Part shown: in pieces, positions 51,517-62,797 of the stretch
Numbering within the stretch: the first letter of the stretch is position 1
Layout of the letters: each line of letters begins with the position of its first letter
Assembly (NCBI RefSeq): GCF_047948215.1
Contig: NC_134455.1
Location: 150,952,575-151,016,574 of the forward strand
Length of the DNA: 64,000 nt
Reading direction: 5' to 3'
Origin: Lycorma delicatula
Lineage: Eukaryota; Arthropoda; Insecta; Hemiptera; Fulgoridae
Position numbers and translations under genes: made by a program
Notes under the pieces: generated by a model
What the model saw: only the letters and a program-made list of their open reading frames with translations
The model's database searches: none
What the model was told of the DNA's origin: nothing

Positions 51517-52053
51517 ATCTAATGTGGACACCACATGACTTCCTTGTACGTTAATTAAATAACATATTTTTTAATAACATTTTTTTTTATAATTAATATT
51601 TATTGTAGATTTTTTTTACGATCAGAAGTTAGTAATTATTAATAAATCAATATTTAAATTAAAAAAAAAAAAAGGAAAAGAAGGCGGATTCGTACCGATG
51701 TGTCTTCCCCTTGTAAGATCCAAATATTTCATTAATTAATTTTTATTGCGCTATAACTCTAGAACCAAATGAAAATCAGTACCACTTATAATAAATATAT
51801 CGTTGAAAAGCTCTCAAAGAGGGTTTATAACTGCAGTTAAATAATAGTCCAAAATTCAAAAACAAAGGGAAGATGCACAACTAGGTACAACAGTCCTAAA
51901 TCCAAAAAATTCAACATTCTACACCTAACTGTTTTTGAGTTATGCGAGACTCATACTTAGGTAGGTACACAAGATCCGCTGAAGCAAGTCAAAATGGATT
52001 CAGGGATGGTCAAAATGAATATTTCCGTTGAAATCTGAACACTTGATATCACA
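51517..52053 (+). mobile_element. Family 1 terminal-hairpin non-autonomous element, copy C
   Basis: This copy has the clearest left-end hairpin: ATGTGG ACA CCACAT at 51522-51536, a perfect 6-bp stem, followed by ACTTCCTTGTACG (51538-51550). The interior keeps GGATTCGTACCGATGTG (51686-51702) and TCAAAATGGATTCAGGGATG. The right end is decayed and the GGAAGTAAA terminus is missing. It is non-coding. Confidence 0.75.
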
Positions 52054-53182
52054 CTAACGAAAAGAAAAACCAGAATAGAACAAAAGAAATAAATTTCTAC
52101 CCAAGTAGAAATAATGAAGTTCAAATGTAAAGTTTTTTTTTTTTAATTTATGTAAAACAGGTGTTATTTATTTATCAGATGTTATTTATTTTTTTCTAAA
52201 TAAAAAAAATGTACAGAATTAAGGATAGATACAAAACAAAAGGATAGCGTTAAACATAACCCTATCAGTACTAAATATACTTATTTCAAATACTGAAACA
52301 AATGCAATTAAATTTAAGTTTTACATAAATTTTGATATTAACTGTAATAGATCAAGTAATTATTGAAAGGCAATTACGCTTTTGTTTGTTCGACAATACT
52401 AACTATTAATTTATATTATTTCCTTTTTACCTCAGAGATAACCGCAAGTACCAAAAATGTCAACCGCTACCACTCATTCACCTCAGATTATGTATACAGT
52501 TTTAGACTACAAACTGCCTTACAAAAAATAGTTTAAACCCTTTTGAACCCGTCTGTTCTCTTATATTATCTTCCTTAGCTACCGTACAACGTAAACGAAT
52601 ACATTTAAATCCGGTAGAAACTTTCTGCAAATAGTACAACCTAATTTTATTTTCCTCGAATATGCAATTCCAAAAGTACAATAGGTACATCTTAAAGGTT
52701 TACGTCTTTCTTACTTTTGTATAGCTATCATATAACAGGAACGATTACAGGTTTAGTTAACGCTGCGATTATCTTCTCTTAATAAATTTTTAAAAAATTT
52801 TTCTATTAGTGACGTTTACTCTACAGGGAGTTTAACAATCAACATAACGATTGGAAATACTAAGATTTCCCTTTACAAAAAACTAATTGCATTTCCTCAT
52901 GCTGATGTGCTTAATGATTATTTTAAGAGTTTAGCGATTACAGGCAGTTTCAAAAACGGCCACTGAAAGTTCAGTAATGCACAAGCACCAAACCATAAAT
53001 TTATAAATGTTCAGATAATTAATAACTATCAACTGAAAAAAATTAAACTTTGATTAAATTTAAATGTAGTTAGTATTCACAAAAGAAAGGGTATATTGTA
53101 TATATCCATATGCATGTATTATCTGCAACTAAAATGCGTTTCATTTTTTAAATGTTACTCGATGTAACATGTCATTGACGTA

Positions 53183-53225
<43 letters not shown>

Positions 53226-53673
53226 CATACTGTACTTAAATCATCCGATTTCATATTCTTTCCAAATGAACGGTGTCACTTAATATCGTCAAAATGTTAA
53301 CAATTTCGTTTATATTTATCAATCCACTACCTAAAAGTAATGTTGATTTCAGTATCGATTCGATTAATCGGTTTCTTGTGCGACGATATTTCACGCATTA
53401 TTACAGGAAACAATGAAGTCGATAAGGAACAAGATTTACGACATAAGACCTATGACATAACATTAATATTATTTGATTCTCTGAAAATTAAGTTTTACCG
53501 TTAGCGATTTTTTCCTTCAAAACTACAGCAGTATATTTGCTGTCTGTAAATTAAGATCGTCTTATAAAACCAATCTGTTTTGTTTTGTTTAACTTCTTCA
53601 GGACATAGACATAAAAATAAGTAATCGAATTCGATATAAATTCTGATATACCGCGATAACAATCGTAAAATAT
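52054..53673. other. AT-rich sequence with a (TA)n tract
   Basis: No gene was recognised. It contains the (TA)n microsatellite at 53184-53221 and T-rich runs near 52130-52145. Confidence 0.5.
53184..53221. repeat. (TA)n microsatellite
   Basis: An uninterrupted TA run of about 19 units. No feature is attached to it. Confidence 0.95.
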
Positions 53674-53688
53674 AATACTGTCCTCGGT
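53674..53688. repeat. Left target-site duplication of LINE copy 2
   Basis: AATACTGTCCTCGGT matches AATACAGTCCTCGGT at 54999-55013 with one mismatch. Confidence 0.85.
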
Positions 53689-54600
53689 TGAAGCTTGGGT
53701 TCCCAGAGGGAACCCAAGCTGCTTATGCGGACGACCTAGCACTACTAGTGTCAGGACGTGAAGAAGAAGACGTCGAATACAGAGCGAATAGAGCGATGAA
53801 GCAAGCGAGCAGATGGCTCCAATCCAAAGGGCTAAGTCTCGAACCCAAGAAAACTCAGCTTCTCACGACGGTAGGAAAACGTAAAAACAGACTCATAAAC
53901 GTCTGAGTGGATGGTTATCAGGTCGCAACGATGCCATGCATTAAATATCTGGGGATTTGGTTACAACAATCAGGAAAATTTAACATACACCTTGAGATGG
54001 TCACGTGTAAGGCAGAGAAAACCATAAACTCTCTAGGATGCTTAAAGGGAAACACATGGGGGCCAAAGGCCACGAAAAGAAGGCTGATCCTCACAGCAGT
54101 TACTTCCATTAATATTGTATGTCACCCCGGCTTGGTTTTCGGCTTTTAATATTAAGAAGAACAAAATTAGACTAAACTCCCTACAACAAAGAATGAATTT
54201 TAAAATAGAACTGTTTCTATAGCCACTGCAGGGGTACTGGCGGGGGTACCACTCATTCACCTCCAGGCCCGGAGAAGAAAGCGAGTCTACGAAGGCATGA
54301 ACAAAGAAGACGCTACCGGATTTTTATATCAAAAATGGCAGGAAGAGTGGAACACGACCCGTACAAGTTCCTGGATGCGAAAGTTAATCCCCAGATTGAG
54401 ACCATGGCTGTAGAGGAAACATGGGGAAGTGGGATACTACATCTCTCAGTTCCTCTCCGGCCATGGGGAATTCGGTAACTACCTGAATAGGTTTAGAAAG
54501 AAAGAATTCGCTAACTGGGTGTATTAAACTGTGGAAGTAAAAACTCCCCACAGCACACGATATTTGAATGTGTCAAATGGGAACAACACAGAAAGACAGA
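53689..54600 (+). pseudogene. LINE reverse-transcriptase fragment with YADD box, frameshifted
   Basis: AAYADDLALLVSG gives the reverse-transcriptase catalytic box YADD at 53724-53735. Downstream come LQSKGLSLEPKKTQLL, a stop at 53904-53906, CIKYLGIWLQ (the conserved LG motif after the palm, about 53939) and a further open segment to 54149. After frameshifts, WNTTRTSSWMRKLIPRL (about 54350-54400) and YISQFLSGHGEFGNYLNRF (about 54440-54495) follow, corresponding to the C-terminal region of LINE copy 1. The endonuclease domain, N-terminal reverse-transcriptase motifs and ORF1 are missing through 5' truncation. The domain order is that of an R1/Jockey-type ORF2. The frame is broken in several places, so no enzyme is made. 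Confidence 0.87.
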
Positions 54601-54998
54601 GTTCGAGTTTTGGATGTCAAAAGTAGCATCTAAGTTTAAAAGTCAACAATAATGGATGATAGTTGAGAACCTAGTCACCGAGATCCTATAAACTAAAGAG
54701 ACAGATTATAAGGAATGGATCAGAGACTTTACTGTCGAGATATGAGAGATAGAAAAGAAAAAACCCGAGACCCGGCCGCTGGGTGCGGCCCAGGAACGAC
54801 ATAGTCGGGTCCGGTTCACCCCTCTCCGGTGGTTTGAGGCAGGCGATTCGAAGAATCAAAAGATCCAGACCGGCGAGGCGACCTGCCGTGGCAGACATAT
54901 AGCCGGTAGGCGGGGAAGGCTCATTTCAGTTAAAGGACAATCTCCTGGGTTGAGCTAAACTTGATTGCAGATCCAGTTCAGGAGAGCAGAGGGGAAAA
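54601..54998 (+). other. GC-rich 3' UTR of LINE copy 2
   Basis: Shares ordered blocks with 34680-34878 of LINE copy 1, including TTTGAGGCAGGC, AAAAGATCCAGACCGG and GACCTGCCG. It is non-coding. The shared end places both insertions in one LINE family. Confidence 0.75.
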
Positions 54999-55013
54999 AA
55001 TACAGTCCTCGGT
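54999..55013. repeat. Right target-site duplication of LINE copy 2
   Basis: AATACAGTCCTCGGT directly follows the A-rich tail. One mismatch separates it from the left copy. Confidence 0.85.
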
Positions 55014-58000
55014 CTGTATTATTTAATAAATTAAATTACAGACCGGGGTATCATCGTAAGAGCACCAGTTTTGTCACTGATCTCTTTTAATACTAGCATT
55101 CCTTATTTAAATACTGCAAACAAAATAAACACTCGAATACCAGTTATACACAAGGAACAAGCATTAAATTCTTTAAAATACGAGTGTCTGTGTGGAGAGT
55201 GGCGTTTAATAGTAGTAAGACAAGAACTTTAGAAAGATCAGAAAATAATAATGGATTTTGGAATACGGTGAAAACTGAAATGCGGTTGAAAATTAAAGTT
55301 CAAAACGATAAGGTCTGATGGCGAATAAGAAAGCAAAGATACAGGTAGAATATAGAAAAGAGAGAACAATTAGATCGGTGGCCGTATTTTAAGTCATCTG
55401 GGTTTACTTTATTCTTAATAGAGGGACGTGTAGAAGGTTAAATCTGCGATGAAGACTAAGATCGTAATACTTGACACAAATGACGATAGAATGTAGTAAA
55501 CATGTTAAGATTAACAGCCGACCACTCAACAAAAAGGAACAGAGAATTAGCACCGAATAGGTTGTCTAATGACTGATGAAATCAAAAATACGAACAGTTT
55601 ACAGACCCTCACGTTCGGGAAATAAAAGGAAGCGAACCGTACAAATGTATAGCTATTAGGATATTGTTGTTGGAGGTCGTGTATAGAAGTCGTTTGGTTT
55701 CACTGAGGCGGATAAAAACTTTACTTTATCGATAATCTTCTTCTTCAACCGGGTTTTCAAGAATATCTGCTTTATTCATCCGGGATTCGTAGATATCTGC
55801 GACCTGTGACAGGAGCTCGGTGAACTTTTAGCCAAGTTACAGCCTCCATCCTTTGCGCCAGAAGACGCTAATTGAAAGCCGACATAAAACAGTGGTCGAA
55901 TGATAAAACACGGGGTCTGGTATCCTTAAATTACTATCAAAACGGCTATCGTGTGAATGTTCCGTACAGATACTTCGTTAGCGGCCGGAAATTGAATACA
56001 TGCAGTTCAGTTTCAGTCTTTTTTTCTTTAATCGCCTTCTTATTTCTTTATGAATGACAATTTCAATGAAACTGTGCTTTGCCATTAGTATTTTTTTTCG
56101 AAGTCCATTTGATATTAATTTACTCATGTTACTTATCTACGCGTACAGAAGTAAAAATGATCACATAATTTCTATTATTGAAATAAAATACATTATTATT
56201 AATAAAATTTATTAATAATAAAATACATAAAAATCATTAACAGAACGTCACAGATACACTATCATGCGTCATACTGAAAATTCAACAATTGTTACAGTAA
56301 ACTTAATTTGCTTAAAAAAAATACGTGTTTCTACTGATCGAAAGAATTGCTAACCGGACACAATACGGATTAACGAAACATAAATTTTCATTTTAACAAG
56401 CAATAAGGTAATACAAGTATTTTACACAAAATAGTAATAATGTTCTCTACCGAGATAACGTTTTCTTTTCGAGATAAAAAGTTTTGTGAGATATATCTTA
56501 CGTTAAATAATTTATTTTAATTTTTTCTGGATACGATATATCTCACAAAACTTTTTATCTCGAAAAGAAAACGTTCGAAATATTAAAGTACAGCAACGTT
56601 TGGTAAAATATAACTAGGTAAGACCTATGTTAAAATTTTATCGGTAACTACTTTGTTAAACCGACTGCGGAGAAACATTGTGTTAAGATCAAAAGCTAAA
56701 TTAACTCGTAAACACTTGAACGGTCTAACCTCATTTCGTAAACACTCATCTCCGCTCACGTAATGTTGATAAAGGTGTAGACGTACAGGTAGAGGGGATC
56801 TAACGAACAACTAACTACGTAAATTATAACAATACCTTTCGATGTGGATTGCCATTAATTGTTATAATTCAATAATATTCCAGTAACCACTTTATATATA
56901 CACGTAACAAATAAATTTTGCAATTATAAAACTTCTTAAGCGTTATTAACTCCACTAAGTTTGATTCAAGAAAAAATTCAATTATGAGAATTATGAATGC
57001 AATTATCATTAAAAAAAAGTAATAAAGATAAATGCCTTAACTAAGAGGGAATATTTAACTTCCAAACAGCTACAAAATGCCTGAAGCAATCAAATCGATA
57101 ATAAATAAAATTATACGACTGAATCTTTTGATATCAGGGAAAATAAAAATTTACCACCATACAAACATTCTTATTTATTATTTCTTAGACAAACATTCTC
57201 GATCAGAAAAATTGAAAATGATTTTAAACATAACCCTGCATTATAAACTGATCGATGAAAATGATTCGATCAAACGTTTCCACCCTAAACGAAATCATCT
57301 GTCTAGGGAGAAGTCCAATTTGAAAGAACATTAGCTTCCTAGAATCAAATATCGTTCGACGATATTTATTATATTTATATTACAAACTGTCATATATTTA
57401 TTACAAATTTACGCTTACTTCTAATAACGTCAGCTAATATTACGCTTATTTCTTAACACGTCAACTACTCTTACCGATCCCGATCGATTGTATTCACCAA
57501 GTACTGTCGTAACAACTACTAAATTTTTTGATGATTAAACTTTTTACCGCCTAGAATTCCTGATTTCGCAATTAAACCTTCCTTACTACAATGAACGCTT
57601 CCGTCATTCCTGCTGTGTATAGAAATCTGCTGTCGAAGTCATTCAATAAACCAATTACTAATTCATAGCCATTTCTTAAGATTTTATAATAGATTCTCCT
57701 TTTTAAGTCTGTTAAAAAAGCTATTTATAAAACCGTTCATACGATATTTGATAGATCTATAAGATGCAACACGACTGACATTTTCCAAAATAAACAATAT
57801 ACGTTTAAAAAACGAATTTACAAAAGTCAAACTATCTTTGTCTGTTAAATCATACTAAGTAAGGATTACATTAATAATGTAACAACGATGTTTATGAAAA
57901 TTATTTTTACCTTAACACCGGCAGAAGGTTAGATTTATAATTCAGGATATAAATTAAAGTACGGGAAATAATAAAAAAATAACAATTGCGCTTAGGGTTT

Positions 58001-61000
58001 ATATCGAGAAAAGCTCTTCGTTTAAATATAATAGTGAGTAGGAGTCAAGGAATATTTCAAATTGTTTGAATTGCTGCTTATAAAAAAAACTTACGTAATT
58101 AAGATATCACATAAGCGGCTTACAACCGGATGATAGTCTTATTTTACCCGTTGTAACAAACTGTTGAAATTTCTTATTAGATAATAGAATCCATAAAAAA
58201 AATGTAGGCCCTCGCTTCAAACGGTTGAACTTGAGGCCTCCAGGGTAGTGTCATCGGTTCCTTGCTTTTCTTTATCATAACGATCTTCCTCAAAATATCA
58301 TACCGTTAACGTAATCCTTTTCGCATGTATCACTAACTGTAACAAACAAATTGAGTAATGAACAGCAATGGAAAATTCTACACAGAGGTATGGAGTGTAC
58401 CCGTTTAATTATAATAAAACGTTGTCATGTTCTTTTCTGGAAAAAATATTAAACCATCCGTCTACGAATTACACCGACTTATGATAACATGAATATTTCT
58501 GTTGTCTGAATAAATAAATAACAATTTTTAAGCGTATTAGTAAACAACATATTTCTATGGGATGACTGAATCGACTCAATTTTTAACAAGATGAGCAGTT
58601 ATCCAAAGATGTTTGCAACATACCACACAACAATGCTATGGGCCTGTTACACAACATCAGCCTACAAGAAGGAAACTTCGATTTATACTTTTAATTAATC
58701 CCAATGCGTTTTCAATCTTTTTTATTATTACTTTGTTTTATTAGTAAGTAATATTATTATTGAAATGTAAAAAAAACTTACATAGATGATCTTGCAAGAA
58801 AACAGAAAACTTCAGTTTTCTATACAACCATTTAATGCGTATTTAAAAAGGGATCATTGATTCCGCACTACTTATTTCATGTAATTATTATTTTTAATCG
58901 TTAAAATGTACTGTAACCTCTTGTATTTTTTATTTATTTGTTTTGTAATTTAAATTTTGCTAATGGTTTTTCTCTGTTCCTTCCAGGCAAACGCTAAAGC
59001 AGTTCCTTTTTGTTAATCTTAGAATAAATCGCCTACAGTTCCTATGAAACAACAATTTTATGACTAAATAAAATTTATTTAAGAAGTAAAACTTTTAGCT
59101 TAAATATATAATGTTGAAGAAACGCTGCCATTCAATTTGGCCGCCTAAAACGTTAGTGTTTTTGAAGCTTACAAAAAATAGCGATGACTTAAAACAATCG
59201 TATTTTAAAGTAAGTAGTAGATGACTTACACAAGTTTTACTCCAAAATTCACTTAGTATTAGTTCCACACGAGCAGAAAGACTTTCTTGTTTCTCACTGT
59301 CAATTGTAGGGCTGAAATGATAGCTTCTGAAATCATTGACGGCAAAAATTTCTCAGTGCGATATGCTGACACCAAAGCAAGCAGTTCTTGCAAGCAGTTC
59401 GATGAGAAATCAAGCAAATGGTAATATTTTTATAGTAATGTCATTTCAAAGAACGGTGAGCTTTCATTAAGGAGCAAATTACGTTAAGTCCCCCTTATAA
59501 ATAATGAAAATATTTATTCTTATCAAGCATGCTCGTTAAAACTAATTTGTTTTATAAATTACACAATATTTTCAAATGTGTTTATAATCATCGAACATAA
59601 AAATATAGACCGAACATCGTTTTTCATTCATTATTAAGAGATTTGCGAGTTTTATTAATGTCAAGGATTTTTATAGCTCATCAGTTAGTTAGAAACAAAT
59701 AATCAGTTCCGAATCAAAATTATAGAAATTAAATGAAATAGAGGATGAAATACTTAAACGATTATCGAATTCACCTCGTAAACATTTTGTTCTTTCCCGG
59801 GCACACATAACCTTCGTTTTCCAGAGTTATTATTAAGCATTACTTTCTTTCATTGTAACTTCATTCATTATACTAACTTCTGCTTCTCACCATACATAGA
59901 CTGACAGGGGACCATACATCGACATCCCGAAAGAAACCGTCGTCAAATAGAATTTACAATAAAACATTTTTTTGAAATAACAGGGAAGTCCGCTTCCGAC
60001 GATAATACGTTTTTGGATTAATTCGTCGGAGATTCCTTTCAACGCATACAAATTTAAGTCAAAAATTTTGCTGGAATTATGGCTAAGATGGAGCTGTCTT
60101 CTACGACGGATGACCCCACCGGGCGGTTGTTGTAGAATTATACCCCAGGGTTAAAAGGAATAAGATTAGTACCCGATTACGTTTTATTCGATTAGTTTTG
60201 GGTAACCTGAAATCCTGATTCGTATGAAAAATATATACAGACGTTTGAGTAATATTCTGTGTTCATTAATCCTTGTTCGACAAATGTTTTACGAATTACT
60301 CCCGGTTTGCAAAAAGAAAATTTAAATGCAGTCAAAAAATCGTATTGACGCAAATCGTCAAGTTGATGTTCGTTATCAAACCGGTTAAGAATGTAAATCG
60401 TTTTAAATATGAAATATTACGGATATGTAAAATCAAAAAAGATGTATCTGAAGTAACAACTCAAGAAACATATTTAACTGTTGCATTGTAACAAAATCTA
60501 TTGGAAAGAAACTCTTACAGTTTCAAGGCCGATAATGTTAATAAGTCACGGAACTTTACAAGGCAAATTCATTCGTTATATAGTCCAATCTCTCTTATAA
60601 ACAAAATAGCATTAATACTCAAACGACAACGGAATAAAAGAGAAACTGATAGGAAATTAAAAAACAGTAAAAATACAAATAACTCAAAAAGATCGAAAGA
60701 AAATGGCATCCATTTAAACAATGTCTAGCATCTAACCAGAAACAATATGTGAAATAAATGTGCAGGCAGATTAAATAGTTGTTATATATATATATATATA
60801 TTTTTTTTTTTTTACAGGTTTTTAATAAAAATAAGTGAAGTTTACTTAAGTTATAAATTTTGTTTACTTTTCGTATCTTATTTTCCTCAATCATTACCCG
60901 TAGAGTTTAACATAATTTACATCGATAAAACATAGAGGTACATTAATCATTAATGGCTGTACCATTACCGCCAGAAATTTGTCACCAATATATAATTCCT

Positions 61001-62797
61001 GGTGGGAAAGGGATTACTATCCCACCGAAGGCCAAAGCGCAACTTTCGGTTGACAGCATACTGATAACCTATTGTGACGTACCCGTTTCAGAAATTTATT
61101 TTACGAATAAGTAAATTTTATGAATATCACCGATAGAGACGAATTTCATTTTAGAAGATGGAAAAAATTTCCTTCTCTTTATTAGCTAATACTTTGTTTT
61201 ATTTTAACAGCGTTTTTTTAGTACAAATTAAATAAAATTATTCACGGATTATAAATAATAGACTACAAAACTAACAAAAAATGATAAAGTTTATTAAAGA
61301 TTAATAATAGTGATCTGAATGAAAAAATTGTAATTTAACAATTGAAGTTATTTCTGATCTTTTAATTAAAACTGTCGACTAAAATTGGAAAAGTTAAGTC
61401 AATGGTCAATCGAAATTGAAAGAACAAATTTTTGATAAAATAGAACGGAGTGTTCCAAACGTTCTGAGCCGACTTAACTCGCTAAAGTTAAAAAAAGTTA
61501 AAGAGCATCTCACGTTTCCTTTATCTGCTTTGAATACAAACCATTTCTTACACCCGTATAATTTCACTTCCCTGGCAAAATAGTTTGAAAGAGAAAATCA
61601 ATAAAGAATACGGATAAAGTTTCCTGTTTTATATTAATATTAATCGATAAAATGTTTTAATGAAGCACGAAAATGTAAAATAAAAGACGATCTCTATAGA
61701 CGGTTAGATGTGTTCCTCACTGTGCTTGATTTTTTATCTTTCGTTTCATTCATTAAACGAAAGTAAATTTAATGAGATTTTAAAGTAAATTCTCATTTAC
61801 TTAACTGAGGTTTTTATTAAATTTTAGTAATATTCTTGTACAAGTCACAACTTTTATCGGCATTCCCTCAAAGCAGTGGGAAAAGTTATGCATACCTAAC
61901 TCCCGTTCCATTAAATTTTATTTTAATCGGTTAAATATTAGAATAAATAAACAGAATTAAGCAATATTTCAGTTGAATAACAATTTTAAAAAAAATCTAT
62001 ATATCATGTTTTAAATATTTTTCTTTATCAAAGTTTGTCAACTGTCAAAAAACTACGGCAAAGTAAGCGGTAAATACTACTAATAGAGAAACAAATCTTC
62101 TGAACCTGCAATCCGAACAGAGTGGCCGACTCTCGAATCTCAAGTTCACGATTCTGGTTTCTATAACCGAAAAAACGCTGGAAATTTAATTTTTTGGGTT
62201 AAATTTTCAAATATTGAATTAAATATAAAATCATCGTAAGTACGTCTAACATGTGCACGGCCGCTACATGTGGAATAGTTTGACTTAACGATTATCGATA
62301 CTCTTATTTCCTCTGCAGCTCAAACCTATTTCCGATGAAAGACTCTACATCGACGATAGACACGGATTCTACATACACATAAGACAGTGTCTGCAAGTTA
62401 ATAACCTTATTTCTTTCAGAGGTTATACATACCGCTATCCGACTGTGAGCGTGTCTGCTAATAATTTTCACAGATCTGTCATCCCATAGCTTCCTTATTT
62501 TAAAGGAAATATGAAACTTCTCACTGAATGACCGGTAATTATGAATGTTAGGTTCCAGGAAAGGTCATTAATTAAGTTTAAACGAATTAATCGAACGCTT
62601 ACTACATTATTTGTGACACGTTCAACGACGTCAACGATTCGGCAATTAAAAAGATGAGAAAATTTCTTTAAATATTTATAAATTTCCAAAATACAAGAGA
62701 CGAAAACAAATATTATTTTAATTTGAGGGTTTTTTTGTGTGGGGGCGTACAACGAAGGTTAGTTATTAGCGCCCGGAAGCAATGATTCTACAATATA
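55014..62797. other. AT-rich sequence with one long perfect inverted repeat and no recognised gene
   Basis: Nearly 8 kb without a recognisable coding exon. Open frames such as 57077-57334 and 60501-60728 are Lys/Asn/Ile-rich and look like random AT-rich translation. The inverted repeat at 56457-56575 is the only strong structure. A (TA)n followed by a T-run lies at 60785-60812, and a small GC-rich patch at 60083-60135. Confidence 0.5.
56457..56575. repeat. Perfect 41-bp inverted repeat with 37-base spacer
   Basis: The left arm (56457-56497) begins AACGTTTTCTTTTCGAGATA. The right arm (56535-56575) ends TATCTCGAAAAGAAAACGTT. I paired all 41 positions without mismatch. The flanks CGAGAT (56451-56456) and CGAAAT (56576-56581) differ at one base and could be a short target duplication. 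It may be a tiny hairpin MITE or a recent local inversion-duplication. A pre-miRNA is less likely because the stem is too long and perfect. Confidence 0.92.

Larger units (their letters stand above)
53689..54998 (+). mobile_element. 5'-truncated non-LTR retrotransposon (LINE), copy 2
   Basis: The insertion of 1310 bp is flanked by a 15-bp target-site duplication with one mismatch. It holds the end of the reverse-transcriptase domain, the C-terminal region and a GC-rich 3' UTR related to that of copy 1, and it ends GGGGAAAA. At its left junction is a perfect 13-bp inverted repeat, AGCTTGGGTTCCC AGA GGGAACCCAAGCT (53691-53719). This may be an artefact of 5' inversion during insertion. The high GC of the body contrasts with the AT-rich host. 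Confidence 0.9.

Noticed and set aside
56457..56575. Reading the 41-bp inverted repeat as a microRNA precursor
   Set aside because: Precursor stems in animals are shorter and imperfect. A perfect 41-bp stem fits a MITE or inverted duplication better.
57077..57334. An 85-codon open frame starting MPEAIKS
   Set aside because: Ile/Lys/Asn-rich without a domain, and no flanking splice sites that I trust.
60056..60120. A short GC-rich open frame (MAKMELSSTTDDPTGRLL)
   Set aside because: Only 18 codons. It may be a fragment of a repeat, but nothing supports a gene.
60273..60728. Two successive Lys/Asn-rich open frames
   Set aside because: Low-complexity AT-rich translation with no recognisable motif.
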